Notes under the pieces: model-generated
Database searches by the model: none
What the model was told of the DNA's origin: nothing
The model's input: the letters and a program-made list of their open reading frames with translations, nothing else
Position numbers and translations under genes: made by a program
Source: Bradyrhizobium sp. 149
Lineage (GTDB): Bacteria; Pseudomonadota; Alphaproteobacteria; Rhizobiales; Xanthobacteraceae
NCBI RefSeq assembly: GCF_023073915.1
Contig: NZ_JADPKK010000019.1
Location: 62,001-126,000 of the forward strand
Direction of reading: 5' to 3'
Length of the DNA stretch: 64,000 bases
In this document: positions 16,849 through 25,444 of the stretch, piece by piece
Layout of the letters: every line of letters begins with the position of its first letter
Numbering within the stretch: the first letter of the stretch is position 1

Positions 16849-17324
16849 TTATTTGGCGGCGCCTGACAACAGCAATTGCTTCTCGATCTCGCAGACCGGC
16901 AGCTTGACGAGGTCCTTGCCGACCTCGCCCTGGAGTGCCTTGCGCACCACGTCCGAATAGTCGGCGCGGATCATCCCGAGTGCACGCGGTGAGGCCACCA
17001 TGGTCAAGGCCGAAGTCTCGCCCGAGCTGACGGCGGCATCGAGCCGGCCGGCCAGGCTGCGCAGAAAGGCGCGCTCGGCCTCGTCGTGCCAGTCAGTTTG
17101 CCTCACCGAGCTGCGCGCGCCGCCGGCCGCGCCATGGAGCCTGCCCGGATGGAGCCTGCCCGGCGCGTCGGTCCCTTGCGCAGCGCTCGAGGGATTGGGC
17201 TGCTCGTGCACTTCCCTAGTATGGAGGTTCGGAAACATCTCGTCGCCGAGGTTTTCCTGAATGAGCGCCAGCGCCCGTCGCATACGACCAGCCAGTCACC
17301 CTTGTCTAATCTCATCTTGTCCAT
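16849..17324 (-). pseudogene. Host attachment protein family gene with a frameshift near its start
   Basis: The C-terminal two thirds (frame open from 17283) matches the host-attachment protein family (PF10116): ALALIQENLGDEMFPNLHTR, TDWHDEAERAFLRSLAGRLD, ASPRALGMIRADYSDVV, KDLVKLPVCEIEKQL. The missing N-terminus, MRLDKGDWLVVCDG, lies in another frame starting at the ATG at 17324 with a GGAG site. The two frames meet at about 17272-17282, where a base number equal to 1 modulo 3 is missing. Either this is a real inactivating mutation or an assembly error. Without the first part the conserved KxxWVVVCD strand is lost. Confidence 0.7.
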
Positions 17325-17637
17325 TGCACAGCTCCAAAGCGATCTCGCGAGCCTGCTCTTCGAATTCCTCGAAAGGCTGGCCACGACGACAAGCTTAGGG
17401 AGGAAGCCGCACCAGCGAATTGCGCAGGATCAAGGATGGCCGCGATGTCCCGCGGGACAACACAATGCAAGCACAGTATTGGTCACGAGCACGAACCTGG
17501 GATAGTCTGGCGGAGCTAAAGGTCAGCCTGCGGCGGACTGGCTGAGGATTTGTTCATCAGCATTACATTTCGGTTCCGCCACAATTTGATCAGAACAAAC
17601 TTCGATATCCTGTATTGCGTAAGCGGAGGAAGACATC
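17325..17637. other. Intergenic region
   Basis: 313 bases. No coding frame is convincing. It contains the palindrome at 17446-17459 and the promoter region of the small secreted protein at 17638, including a weak FixK-like sequence (TTGATCAGAACAAA, at about 17586) about 40 bases before the start codon. Confidence 0.4.
17446..17459. promoter_or_regulatory. Perfect 14-bp palindrome
   Basis: TGTCCCGCGGGACA reads the same on both strands. It lies about 180 bases upstream of the secreted protein gene at 17638 and 120 bases upstream of the host-attachment gene. It has the size of a dimeric repressor operator; no regulator can be assigned. Confidence 0.3.
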
Positions 17638-17925
17638 ATGAAGCTTAGAACTGGCCTCGTCGCCGCGTCCTTGTTGGGTGCAATGTTCGGTGCCTTGGCG
17701 GCATCGCCGGCGGCGAATGCCATGCCCATCGCGCCTGCTCCTGCGGCGCCGCAGGTCTCCGACGTCGAGCAGGTCCGCATGGTCTGTGACGCCTGGGGAC
17801 GCTGTTTCTGGCGTCCGAATTATTATGGGTACTACGGCGCGCCGGCCCCGTATTACGGTCCCCGATATGCGCCGCGCTATTATGGTGGACCGCGCTATTA
17901 CGGTCCCCGCTATCGCGGTTGGTGA
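17638..17925 (+). CDS. Small secreted Tyr/Gly/Pro-rich protein
   Basis: 95 residues with a signal peptide (MKLRTGLVAASLLGAMFGAL, cleavage near ANA). A short linker with Cys in RMVCDAWGRCFWRPN precedes a C-terminal tail of YYG, APYYGPRY and RYYGGPRYYG units ending RGW. Similar low-complexity proteins are common in Bradyrhizobiaceae and are thought to be envelope-associated, but none is characterised to my knowledge. It has a GGAGGA ribosome binding site and a strong terminator. Confidence 0.75.
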   Translation: MKLRTGLVAASLLGAMFGALAASPAANAMPIAPAPAAPQVSDVEQVRMVCDAWGRCFWRPNYYGYYGAPAPYYGPRYAPRYYGGPRYYGPRYRGW

Positions 17926-17930
17926 TTCTA

Positions 17931-17951
17931 AAGGGCCCCTCCGGGGCCCTT
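17931..17951 (+). terminator. Rho-independent terminator
   Basis: AAGGGCCCC and GGGGCCCTT form a perfect 9-bp stem with a three-base loop, then TCGCTTTT. It lies 6 bases after the stop of the small Tyr/Gly-rich protein gene. Confidence 0.85.
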
Positions 17952-18001
17952 CGCTTTTGCGAGATCATGGATGTCGCGGTTGGTCTGGAGTCAACCCAAA
18001 A

Positions 18002-18015
18002 CTGATCTAGATCAA
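18002..18015 (+). promoter_or_regulatory. FixK/FNR-like box
   Basis: CTGATCTAGATCAA differs by one base from the alphaproteobacterial FixK consensus TTGAT-N4-ATCAA, including the CTAG core seen in many rhizobial boxes. It lies 71 bases upstream of the small ORF at 18086 and 346 bases upstream of the AraC-type gene. If functional it would give induction under low oxygen. Confidence 0.4.
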
Positions 18016-18085
18016 AGATGAAATCCGCCGCGCCGTCATTCTGCGGTGATGGCCGATTTGATCGTTTTTCGATGCCTCAGACGGC

Positions 18086-18286
18086 ATGAATGTGCAGACG
18101 CATCTTGAGAAGCAACAGAGACAGGAGGGGCGGAGCTTGGCCTCCTTCGCCTGTCCCGCCTGCACGCGGCTCCATTTCATCGACCTCACCTCCGGCCAGC
18201 CGATGAGACCGTTGACGACGACATCGATCCGCCGGGCTTCATGCCATGATGTCCGCAATACTACGGCCCGGAATCCGGTTTACTGA
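18086..18286 (+). CDS. Possible small protein with a CPxC motif
   Basis: A 66-residue frame. The part FACPACTRLHFIDLTSGQ looks like half of a zinc ribbon and resembles small uncharacterised Bradyrhizobium proteins. The C-terminal third has no recognisable character and may be read-through. There is no strong ribosome binding site. It is downstream of the FixK-like box. It may be a remnant rather than a working gene. Confidence 0.3.
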   Translation: MNVQTHLEKQQRQEGRSLASFACPACTRLHFIDLTSGQPMRPLTTTSIRRASCHDVRNTTARNPVY

Positions 18287-18360
18287 AGCGCGATGTTTCG
18301 CCATTGATGACGATGTACTGACGTTCATTTGATTGTCACATTGCGACAGCCGGCACACGC

Positions 18361-19314
18361 ATGTTGTTCGACGCCCTCGCCCCATCCTCGGCGCTTCAAT
18401 TGATCGGCTTTGCCGACGTCGACGCGTTTCGGCCGATCGAGTCGATGGAAGATGCGAGAAGCATTCCGCTCGACGTCTCTAACTTCGCCGCGGCTCGCGC
18501 TGTCGTCTCCCTGCCGGCGTGCCGCATCGTCATGATGCGTTCGTTCGCGCGCATCCTCGACGCCGCTTATCGGATGCCCGGTGGGATGGTGATCCTGTCC
18601 ATGACGGACGACCTTCAGGTCAATTCCAAGGGCATGGATCTCGACGCGCGTTTCTTCATCGCGCTCCGCGGCAAGGATGAATGCCATTTCGTCGAGCCCC
18701 AGACCAATTATCATGCGATGATCATCTTCTCACCCGGCCTGAGAGACCGGGGCTGGTTCGATCAGGCCGACGATCTGCGGGCCTATGTCGCGAACCGGCC
18801 CGCTTTGCTCCACACACGGCAGCTCCTGCTCGACATTCTGCGAACCGCGTCGGTGCAGCCGGTCCTGTTCGAAACCACCGAGGTCGCCGCCCATCTCCAG
18901 GAAGGTCTGCTGCTCGCGCTCGACGATCTGTTTCGAATAGATCCGCTCTCGGACCGGAGTGCCTTGGTCCAGGGCGCGCGGTCGGTCAAACTCGTGCAGC
19001 GGATCGACGATTACGTCGCGGCCCATCCGACTGCTCCGATCTATACAGCCGATCTCGCCGGTGAGTTTGGCGTCTCGATCCGGACGCTTGGCGGCGCGGT
19101 CAGCAAGGTGCGCGGCATGAGCCTGCACCAGTACATCCGCCTGAAAAAATTGTGGGCGACCCGCTCTCGCCTCCTCAAAGGCGGCGGCGCCACGGTCGCG
19201 ACATGCGCGCGCGCCCAGGGCTTTCATCATCTCGGCGAGTTTGCCGCAGCTTACCGTGCGACATTCCACGAGGCGCCATCCGACACGCTGGCACGGGGTC
19301 GGCACACAGGCTAA
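18361..19314 (+). CDS. AraC-family transcriptional regulator
   Basis: 317 residues. The N-terminal about 190 residues form an AraC-binding-like sensor domain (MPGGMVILSM, ARFFIALRGKDECHFV). Residues about 205-315 are an AraC/XylS double helix-turn-helix (PIYTADLAGEFGVSIRTLGG, LHQYIRLKKLWATRSRLL, AGFHHLGEFAAAYRATF-like second motif). In the second motif the usual GF.d.s.F reads GFHHLGEFAAAYR. No linked operon is evident; the tRNA gene follows on the other strand. Confidence 0.87.
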   Translation: MLFDALAPSSALQLIGFADVDAFRPIESMEDARSIPLDVSNFAAARAVVSLPACRIVMMRSFARILDAAYRMPGGMVILSMTDDLQVNSKGMDLDARFFIALRGKDECHFVEPQTNYHAMIIFSPGLRDRGWFDQADDLRAYVANRPALLHTRQLLLDILRTASVQPVLFETTEVAAHLQEGLLLALDDLFRIDPLSDRSALVQGARSVKLVQRIDDYVAAHPTAPIYTADLAGEFGVSIRTLGGAVSKVRGMSLHQYIRLKKLWATRSRLLKGGGATVATCARAQGFHHLGEFAAAYRATFHEAPSDTLARGRHTG

Positions 19315-19375
19315 GGTCGCAAACCCTTGCGACGACAATGCGGCGTCAGCGCCGCCGTCGGAACATATCCGGAAA

Positions 19376-19452
19376 TGGCGCGCTCGGAGAGATTCGAACT
19401 CCCGACCCTCGGAATCGAAATCCGATGCTCTATCCAGCTGAGCTACGAGCGC
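19376..19452 (-). tRNA. tRNA-Arg (anticodon TCG)
   Basis: Read on the minus strand the sequence folds as a full cloverleaf. The acceptor GCGCTCG pairs with CGAGCGC; the D-arm is AGCTCAGCTGGATAGAGC. The anticodon stem TCGGA/TCCGA encloses TTTCGAT, giving anticodon TCG. The T-arm is GGGAG-TTCGAAT-CTCTC, then a G discriminator and an encoded CCA (19376-19378). It reads CGA codons. tRNA genes are common integration sites, but no integrase is next to it. Confidence 0.95.
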
Positions 19453-19605
19453 CCCGGCCCACACGTTGGGCCGCAACCCAGACGCCCCAGATCGCTGCTG
19501 GGCAGCCAGCAGGCCGGACGACGTTTGGATAGGTCCGAATTAGCAGAGAGGCCGCCCAATAAAAAGCCCTTCCCGCCTCGATTCGAGACGGATCAGACTA
19601 GGCTC

Positions 19606-20154
19606 CTACCAAGTGCTGTTGAAGAAGCCGAAATGCGGCTGCTGCGCCATCACCATCATCGGCCGACCTTGCTGCGGCGCCGGATGCGTTCTGGCGACCT
19701 TGCGCTTGGGCTGCTGCTGCGCCGGGGTCTGAGAGGGCTGGGCCTGAGGAACCTGGGCCCGTGCCTGAACTTGCGCCTTAACTTGCGCGTCGGCTTCTGT
19801 CTTCCTGACCGCAGCGGCATCGGTCTTCGCGGCCGGCGTGAATTGGGCGAACGTCTCGCGGACTCGCGCCTTGGCTGACATCTCAGCCAAAGCGGGCGAC
19901 ATGCCCTCCACAGGCGGCTGGGGAGCCGCGACGGCGGCGATCTTCCCCGCAGGGGCAGCGAGCGTCGGCTGACTGGTGTCGAGCACGACGCGCTCCGGCA
20001 GGTGGCGATCAGACCGGATCCGGATCAACGGCTGTTCGTTGCTTGCGGTTGCGACAGCCGGCGTCACCGGCGAACCCGGCAGAACGTAGTTCGCCGCGAA
20101 CAGCAGTGCGAGCAAAGCTCCACCGACAAAGACGAAATACCGAAAGATGGGCAT
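19606..20154 (-). CDS. Membrane-anchored Ala/Gln/Pro-rich hypothetical protein
   Basis: 182 residues. One N-terminal transmembrane helix (FRYFVFVGGALLALLFAANYV) is followed by a short folded-looking part (NEQPLIRIRSDRHLPERVVLD). After that comes a long low-complexity periplasmic region rich in Ala, Gln, Lys and Pro (QVKAQVQARAQVPQAQPSQ), ending GFFNSTW. I recognise the type as common in Bradyrhizobium, but with no known function. Confidence 0.65.
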   Translation of the reverse strand: MPIFRYFVFVGGALLALLFAANYVLPGSPVTPAVATASNEQPLIRIRSDRHLPERVVLDTSQPTLAAPAGKIAAVAAPQPPVEGMSPALAEMSAKARVRETFAQFTPAAKTDAAAVRKTEADAQVKAQVQARAQVPQAQPSQTPAQQQPKRKVARTHPAPQQGRPMMVMAQQPHFGFFNSTW

Positions 20155-20313
20155 AGGCCGCGCTCCGCCCCCGCATCCCCGCGTGGGCTCTTCGCCTTAA
20201 CAGGCGATCATTTAATTGGTTCCTGGGCCCAGCCGTTCGGTTCAAATGGCGACGTCAAGTTTTTTACCAAGGCCCCAGAACAGTAACTTTTCCGCTACCG
20301 GAAAATGCCGCCC

Positions 20314-20883
20314 TTACGTCCGACGTGCTGCCACAAGCGAGCACTTCGCCTGATCGGCATTCACGTTGACGAATCCGACGGGAATACGTGCAAAGGTCTT
20401 GCGGCTCTTCATGCTGACCGGGTCCGCCAGAACGCGGCTGCGGTCGGTGAGATGACTGCCATCGCGCCGCGCAAAAGCGCAGACGATCTCGATATCCTTT
20501 ACGGCATAGTCATTATCGTTGCGCAGCGTGAACGTCACCAGCGCTTTCGAGCCAAGCCCGCCGCGGCGCCAAGTCTGCGATGAAATCCTCAGCCGACCGA
20601 GTTCTGCCATTGCCGGAGTCTCGGCTTCGGAAGCCGGCGATAGGGCTGCCGCATTGCCCGCAGCCGGCGTCTCGATCGCCGCCACGTCGGACGTCACTGG
20701 CTCGGCACTATTGCCTTTGGAAAGCGGGAGCAGCATCCAGACGCCGCAACCGACGATGATGATCGCCAGCAGCCACAGGAGGCTTCGGCCAAATGAGACG
20801 CTCGCGATCGTCACGGCACGCGCCAGACGCTCGCCGGTTCCAGCGAGACGCCCTGACCCGATCCAGTCAAACCGAGCGTTCAT
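20314..20883 (-). CDS. Membrane-anchored hypothetical protein with a periplasmic beta domain
   Basis: 189 residues. An N-terminal cytoplasmic segment is followed by a transmembrane helix (SLLWLLAIIIVGCGVWMLL), an Ala/Pro/Glu linker, and a C-terminal domain. That domain has alternating beta strands (KALVTFTLRNDNDYAVKDIE, TFARIPVGFVNVNADQAKC) like FxLYD or other immunoglobulin-like domains that sense or bind at the envelope. Two Cys (IVCAF and AKCSL) could pair. The gene to its left on the same strand is also membrane-anchored; 159 bases separate them. Confidence 0.65.
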   Translation of the reverse strand: MNARFDWIGSGRLAGTGERLARAVTIASVSFGRSLLWLLAIIIVGCGVWMLLPLSKGNSAEPVTSDVAAIETPAAGNAAALSPASEAETPAMAELGRLRISSQTWRRGGLGSKALVTFTLRNDNDYAVKDIEIVCAFARRDGSHLTDRSRVLADPVSMKSRKTFARIPVGFVNVNADQAKCSLVAARRT

Positions 20884-21062
20884 GGTTGCGTCACCGATAG
20901 CGGCCGAAGCGCGCTCGAACGACGCACTGCGCCGTTTACCTTAATCCCAAAGGGCGAATTATGGTTCCCGCGCAGCTATGAATCGGCAAGGGCGGTGGCG
21001 GTCGTCGACCGGGGCCGCTAACATGCGCTGCAACATCGAAAGACCCGTCGGGAGAACATGAA

Positions 21063-21446
21063 ATGCCAGTCGTCACTTGGGATCACGTCCATCTGCGCAG
21101 CCCCGATCCGGCGGCGACGGCGGCGTGGCTGCGGGACATCCTCGGCGGCGAGATCGTGCACGCACCGGGACGAATCGACGTGAACCTCGGCGGCGCTAGA
21201 ATCTTCATTGCGCCTCTCGAGGGCGACAATCCGGTCAACCCGCCGCCGCCGCATCCCCATCAGGGCCTCGACCATTTCGGGCTCACTGTGAAGGACATCG
21301 ACGCCGTCGCCGCCGAGATCAAGGCCAAGGGCGTCACCTTCACGCGTGAACCGACCACGATCCGTCCCGGCGTGCGCATCTGCTTCATCCGCGGCCCCGA
21401 AGGCATCTCCGTCGAGCTGCTCGAGCGCGACAAGAAATATACCTGA
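21063..21446 (+). CDS. VOC (glyoxalase/bleomycin-resistance) family protein
   Basis: 127 residues with the paired beta-alpha-beta-beta-beta repeat of the vicinal oxygen chelate superfamily: WDHVHLRSPDPAATAAWLRD at the start and GLDHFGLTVKDIDAVAAEIK in the second half. Likely metal ligands are the His in WDHVH, the His in LDHFG and the Glu in ISVELLE near the end. Members include lyases, dioxygenases and resistance proteins, so the reaction is open. It is monocistronic, with an ATG at 21063 after GGGAGAAC. Confidence 0.85.
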   Translation: MPVVTWDHVHLRSPDPAATAAWLRDILGGEIVHAPGRIDVNLGGARIFIAPLEGDNPVNPPPPHPHQGLDHFGLTVKDIDAVAAEIKAKGVTFTREPTTIRPGVRICFIRGPEGISVELLERDKKYT

Positions 21447-21492
21447 CACGGCGCGCCGCATCGGCCACCGGGCGACGTGCCGCCCGCTGCGC

Positions 21493-21894
21493 CTAAGTCA
21501 TGCTACCGGGCATGAAGCAGCGGATGGCGACCCCCATGTAGCCGTAGATCGGCCAGACCATGGTGCGCCCCACCCGGTTCGGCTCCGAGATCACGGCCTC
21601 CTCGGGCACCTCGACCCAGACGAGCTCCTGCTGTCGGCCGTCGATCACGTAGCCATAGCGCGGAACGCGGACCCGATAGTGTCCGTCCTTGCTGTCCCAG
21701 TCGGCGTCCGAGAGGGCCGAGCCGTCGGCATCGGAGCAGCAAGGCCCCTTGCCGCTGCGCAGGCCGTCGAACCAGGCCTTCAATTCGGCACTGATGTTGG
21801 CGAACTGGCCGCGGTCGCGCGCGTGCCCGAACGGGGCTGCGAGTGCGATCAGGGCCAGGGCGCAAGCGAGGCTCGCCATTCTTCGCCAGCGCAT
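21493..21894 (-). CDS. Secreted hypothetical protein with a CC motif
   Basis: 133 residues from the ATG at 21894, which gives a basic n-region (MRWRRM) before a hydrophobic signal core (ASLACALALIALAAPFGHA). The frame is open to 22005 without a signal-compatible start, and an ATG at 21879 is also possible. The mature protein has WFDGLRSGKGPCCSDADGSA, a motif I have seen in small conserved proteins of Rhizobiales, then strands and an ending with IRCFMPGSMT. The function is unknown. Confidence 0.65.
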   Translation of the reverse strand: MRWRRMASLACALALIALAAPFGHARDRGQFANISAELKAWFDGLRSGKGPCCSDADGSALSDADWDSKDGHYRVRVPRYGYVIDGRQQELVWVEVPEEAVISEPNRVGRTMVWPIYGYMGVAIRCFMPGSMT

Positions 21895-21947
21895 CCTTCG
21901 CCAGCGTGCCACGCCGCCAATCCGCCGTTGTCGTGTTTCGCAATTCG

Positions 21948-21963
21948 TGGCACGCACACTGCA
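21948..21963 (+). promoter_or_regulatory. Candidate sigma-54 promoter
   Basis: TGGCACGCACACTGCA matches the -24/-12 consensus (TGGCAC-N5-TTGCA) with one mismatch and correct GG-GC spacing. It points towards the GrlR-like gene, 300 bases downstream. No enhancer sites were identified, so it may be chance. Confidence 0.25.
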
Positions 21964-22262
21964 CGGACGCGGCTCCTCGCCGCCGGAAACGATCCTGTTG
22001 CTCACGTTTGTCTTGCTCCAGCACCCCGCGGCCAGTGCAACAATGGTTATGCATTTCGTGGGCCAACTTGATTCGCAACGACTGGCCTCACTTCATGATC
22101 AGACCGTCATGGCAGTGTCATAGACAAGCTGGGACAACTACGGCTCGCAGGCAGGCACGCATGATCGGCGGCCAAACTCCCGCGTTGCGTGAGCGGATGC
22201 GCTTTGGCATAAATGCCCTACCGGTTACGGCATTGGGCGATGGCGGCCGGCCTCGGGACGTT

Positions 22263-22613
22263 ATGAAGAACGGCCTCTATTCGATTCACGTGAACCTGCT
22301 CGATGGTCGGGTCGGCAAGGGCAGCGGCGTGATTCTTTTTCGTGACGGCAAGATTCTCGGCGGCGATGCCTACCTCTATTACACCGGCAGCTACACGGTG
22401 AAGGACAATACCTTCAAGGGCGAGGTGCTGGTCCAGCGTCACACCTCGCCGCGCGGCGACGACAATCCGCTGTTCGGCGGCCCGGCTGCGGTCGGCATCG
22501 GCGTCAGCGGCACCTTCACCGAGACGCGCGGGGACATGACGGGCACCGCGCTGGTCGGCAAGGCCAGCCAGATTTTCGGCGCGACACTGCACAAGCTCGC
22601 GGAGGTCGACTAG
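22263..22613 (+). CDS. GrlR-like protein
   Basis: 116 residues from the ATG at 22263 (MKNGLYSIHVNLLDGRVGKG); the frame is open far upstream without a start signal. The sequence has the GrlR lipocalin-like pattern: ILFRDGKILGGDAYLYYTGS, FKGEVLVQRHTSP, VGIGVSGTFTETRGD, GTALVGKASQIFGATLHKL. In enteric pathogens GrlR binds GrlA to hold down type III secretion genes. No type III genes are in this window, so the partner here is unknown and a different regulatory or ligand-binding role is possible. Confidence 0.75.
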   Translation: MKNGLYSIHVNLLDGRVGKGSGVILFRDGKILGGDAYLYYTGSYTVKDNTFKGEVLVQRHTSPRGDDNPLFGGPAAVGIGVSGTFTETRGDMTGTALVGKASQIFGATLHKLAEVD

Positions 22614-22634
22614 AGCACCTCGAAAACGCTCGAG

Positions 22635-25322
22635 CTATTCCGCGGCCTGCTCGAGCGGCGCCACGCGCGGCAGGACGATCTGGATGCGTGTGCCGCCGCC
22701 CGGTTCGGAATCGAGATCGAGGCGTCCGCCGAGCCGGTTCGTGACGATGCTGTAGACGATGTGCAGTCCGAGGCCGGTGCCGCCCTGGTCACGTCTTGTG
22801 GTAAAGAACGGATCAAACGCACGGCGGCGGACGTCGAGCGACATGCCGCAGCCATTGTCGGAGAAGATGATCTCGACATTGTCCTTGCCGGACTCGCGCA
22901 CCTGGATGTCGATTGTCCCCGGCCGACCGTCCGGGAAGGCGTGCGCCACCGCGTTGAGAAACAGATTGGTCAGCACTTGGCCGTATGGTCCGGGATAGCT
23001 GTTCATGGTCAGATCAGGCTGGCACTCGACATTGAGTGTCAGATTGTGCTTGCGCAGGCCGGGCCGCAGACTCATCACCACCTGCTCGGTGAGGTCACCG
23101 AGATCGAAGCTGCGCTGGTCCGAATAGTTGCGGTCGGCGGCGACCTGCTTGAACGACTGGATCAGCTCGGCGGCGCGGTTGAGATTGGAGACGAGCTGCG
23201 ATGACGCGTCGCGGCTGGTGCTGAGGAAGTCGTTGAGCGTGGAGCGGCGGAGCTCGCCGCGCTCGACCTCGGCGGTGAACATCGCGGTCTTGCGCTCCAG
23301 CGCGGAGGCGACCGTGAGGCTGATCCCGACCGGATTGTTGACCTCGTGCGCGACGCCGGCGACGAGGCGCCCGAGTGCCGCCAGCTTCTCCGCCTCGATC
23401 AGCGAGGCCTGGGTCTCGCGCAGATTGCGCAGCGCGGTCTCGGCGGATTCCTTGGCTTTCCGCATCTCCTGCTCGCCGCGCTTGCGCTCGCCGATGTCGA
23501 GCGCCACGGTGACGATCCGCTCGATCTCGCCTTCGGCATCGAGCAGCGGCAGCTTGTTGACCAGCCATTGCCGCATGTGGCCAGAAGCGTCCTTGTACTC
23601 CTCTTCGTAGAAGCCGAGACCTTTTCGAAGCGTGAGCACGCGCTTGTCCCTCTCGTCGGACTTGGCCGCGCCGTAGCGCGACATCAGGTCCGCCGTGGTG
23701 CGCCCGAGCGCATCGCCGGGCTCGATGCCGAAGATGCCGGCCATGTAACGGTTCATCAGCACGTAGCGCAGGTCGCGGTTCTTGACGTTGATCACTGCCG
23801 GCACCGTGTCGATAACCTGCTGGAGCAGGCGCCGTCCTTCGGCGATGGCGTCTTCAGCGCGCTTCTGGTCGGTGATGTCGCGCAGCGTGCCCTCGTAGCG
23901 GACGATGTTGCCCGCCTCGTCGCGGACGCCGGTGGCGCTGTCAGACAGCCAGAGGATGTCGCCGCTGCGCTGGCGCACCTGGTATTCGAACTCGCGCACC
24001 ATGCCGTCGCGGGTCATCAGCCGCTGATATTCGACGCGCGCTTCGGGATTGAGGTAGATAGTGTGGGCGATGTCGTTGATGCTGTCGATGAGGTGCTTGG
24101 GGCTGTCATAGCCCATCATCCGCGCCAGCGCCGGATTGGCGTTGAGGAGATCACCGGCCGGTGTCGTGACATAGATGCCGTCGACCGAGCCCTCGAACAG
24201 TTTTCGGTAGCTCTCTTCGGCGAGGCGCTGCTCGGTCAGTGCGCGCACCGCCGCCTCCCGCGCCGTGTCGGCCTCCTCCAGCGCGCGGCGGAACACTTCG
24301 GCCGCCCGCGCGATGTCGCCGATCTCATTGTCGAGGTCGGCGGACGGGATCGAGGTGTCTTTCTCGCCTGCCGCAAGCGCGCGAATCGACCGCGCGATCT
24401 GGGCGAGCGGACGCACCGTCCGCCGCACCACGAAGCCGGCCGCGAGGATGCCGATCAGCACGCCGATGCTGCCGAGCACGATGCTCTGCCACCGCGCCTC
24501 CGTCAGCGTGCGGGCAAAGTCGCGCGACAGCACGTGGCCGCGCCGGGCGCTGACCTCGCGCAGCAATTCGGTGACGCGGCCGATCAGCCGGCCCTCGGTT
24601 CCCAGCACCTCACGGTCGATGTCGGCGATCTGCCGTTCCCGGACAGCGACCGCGATGATCGCCTCCGCGTAATCATTGACAGCCGATCTCAGCTTGGCAT
24701 CAGGGAAGCCCATCGCCCGCATGCTCTGCGCCGCCTGCTCGGCCGCGGATGGGTTGCGCGCGAGCAATCCGAGCGCGATCCGGCTCTGCGCTTCCGACAG
24801 GCGGGACGCCAGCTCGCGGTCCGCGGTGCCGGAGACAGCCGCGTCGAACTGGTCGCGGAGCGGCGGCAGGCCGGCCAGCAGCTGGGCACGGCGGTCGATC
24901 AAGGTCGAGATCCGCTCCAGACCACTGCGGTAGGTCGCAAGCCGCTCGGTGACCCCGTCGATCATATCCTGCTGCTCGGGCACGAGTTCGATGCGGGTCT
25001 TCTTCAGGATGTCACTGAGCGTCGAGGCCGCCTCGCCCACCTGCTTGAACTGGATGCCGGCGCCGGGGTCGGTGACGAAGTCGCGCGCGGCGAGCCGCAA
25101 CTCGTTCATGCGGCGGTCAATGTCCTCGGCCAGGTCGCCGACGCTCTGGAGCCGTTGCAACTCGGCAAAGGTCGTGTCGATGTGCCGGATCGCGATCACG
25201 CTCGCGGTCGAGGTGACGATGATCACCGCCAGCACCAGAAGGAAGCTGCCGAAGGTGAGCTGGCCGATGGAGAGTGAGAATGTTCGCTTTTTCTCAGGGG
25301 TCGGCGTCAATTCGGCGGACAT
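22635..25322 (-). CDS. PAS/HAMP hybrid-input sensor histidine kinase
   Basis: 895 residues from the ATG at 25322; the frame is open to 26186 only as a shadow of the next gene. Transmembrane helix 1 (about 23-46), an all-helical periplasmic sensor region (about 47-285) and helix 2 (SIVLGSIGVLIGILAAGF) are followed by HAMP. Then come two PAS domains (FEGSVDGIYVTTPAGDLLNA; VIDTVPAVINVKNRDLRYVL). The H-box is VAGVAHEVNNPVG, and the ATPase boxes are YGQVLTNLFLNAVAHAF, FSDNGCGMSLDV and GGTGLGLHIVYSIV. There is no receiver domain and no adjacent response regulator, so it is an orphan kinase. Confidence 0.93.
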   Translation of the reverse strand: MSAELTPTPEKKRTFSLSIGQLTFGSFLLVLAVIIVTSTASVIAIRHIDTTFAELQRLQSVGDLAEDIDRRMNELRLAARDFVTDPGAGIQFKQVGEAASTLSDILKKTRIELVPEQQDMIDGVTERLATYRSGLERISTLIDRRAQLLAGLPPLRDQFDAAVSGTADRELASRLSEAQSRIALGLLARNPSAAEQAAQSMRAMGFPDAKLRSAVNDYAEAIIAVAVRERQIADIDREVLGTEGRLIGRVTELLREVSARRGHVLSRDFARTLTEARWQSIVLGSIGVLIGILAAGFVVRRTVRPLAQIARSIRALAAGEKDTSIPSADLDNEIGDIARAAEVFRRALEEADTAREAAVRALTEQRLAEESYRKLFEGSVDGIYVTTPAGDLLNANPALARMMGYDSPKHLIDSINDIAHTIYLNPEARVEYQRLMTRDGMVREFEYQVRQRSGDILWLSDSATGVRDEAGNIVRYEGTLRDITDQKRAEDAIAEGRRLLQQVIDTVPAVINVKNRDLRYVLMNRYMAGIFGIEPGDALGRTTADLMSRYGAAKSDERDKRVLTLRKGLGFYEEEYKDASGHMRQWLVNKLPLLDAEGEIERIVTVALDIGERKRGEQEMRKAKESAETALRNLRETQASLIEAEKLAALGRLVAGVAHEVNNPVGISLTVASALERKTAMFTAEVERGELRRSTLNDFLSTSRDASSQLVSNLNRAAELIQSFKQVAADRNYSDQRSFDLGDLTEQVVMSLRPGLRKHNLTLNVECQPDLTMNSYPGPYGQVLTNLFLNAVAHAFPDGRPGTIDIQVRESGKDNVEIIFSDNGCGMSLDVRRRAFDPFFTTRRDQGGTGLGLHIVYSIVTNRLGGRLDLDSEPGGGTRIQIVLPRVAPLEQAAE

Positions 25323-25444
25323 TGGTGATGTGAGGACCCGTCTATTGGAGGCCCAATATACGACGTATTGCGGTCCCGGGGGAACATGCGTCTGGCCGCC
25401 GAATATCCTTAATATTACAGCCGTGCCGCCCCCTCGGCCTCGGG

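Noticed and set aside
19376..19452. tRNA gene as an integration site of a mobile island
   Set aside because: No integrase, no repeat of the tRNA 3' end and no change of gene type were seen on either side.
23346..25277. A 643-residue open frame on the plus strand
   Set aside because: It is fully antisense to the kinase gene, has shadow-frame composition (Arg, His, Asp, Gly rich) and lacks any family pattern; long antisense frames are common in GC-rich genomes.
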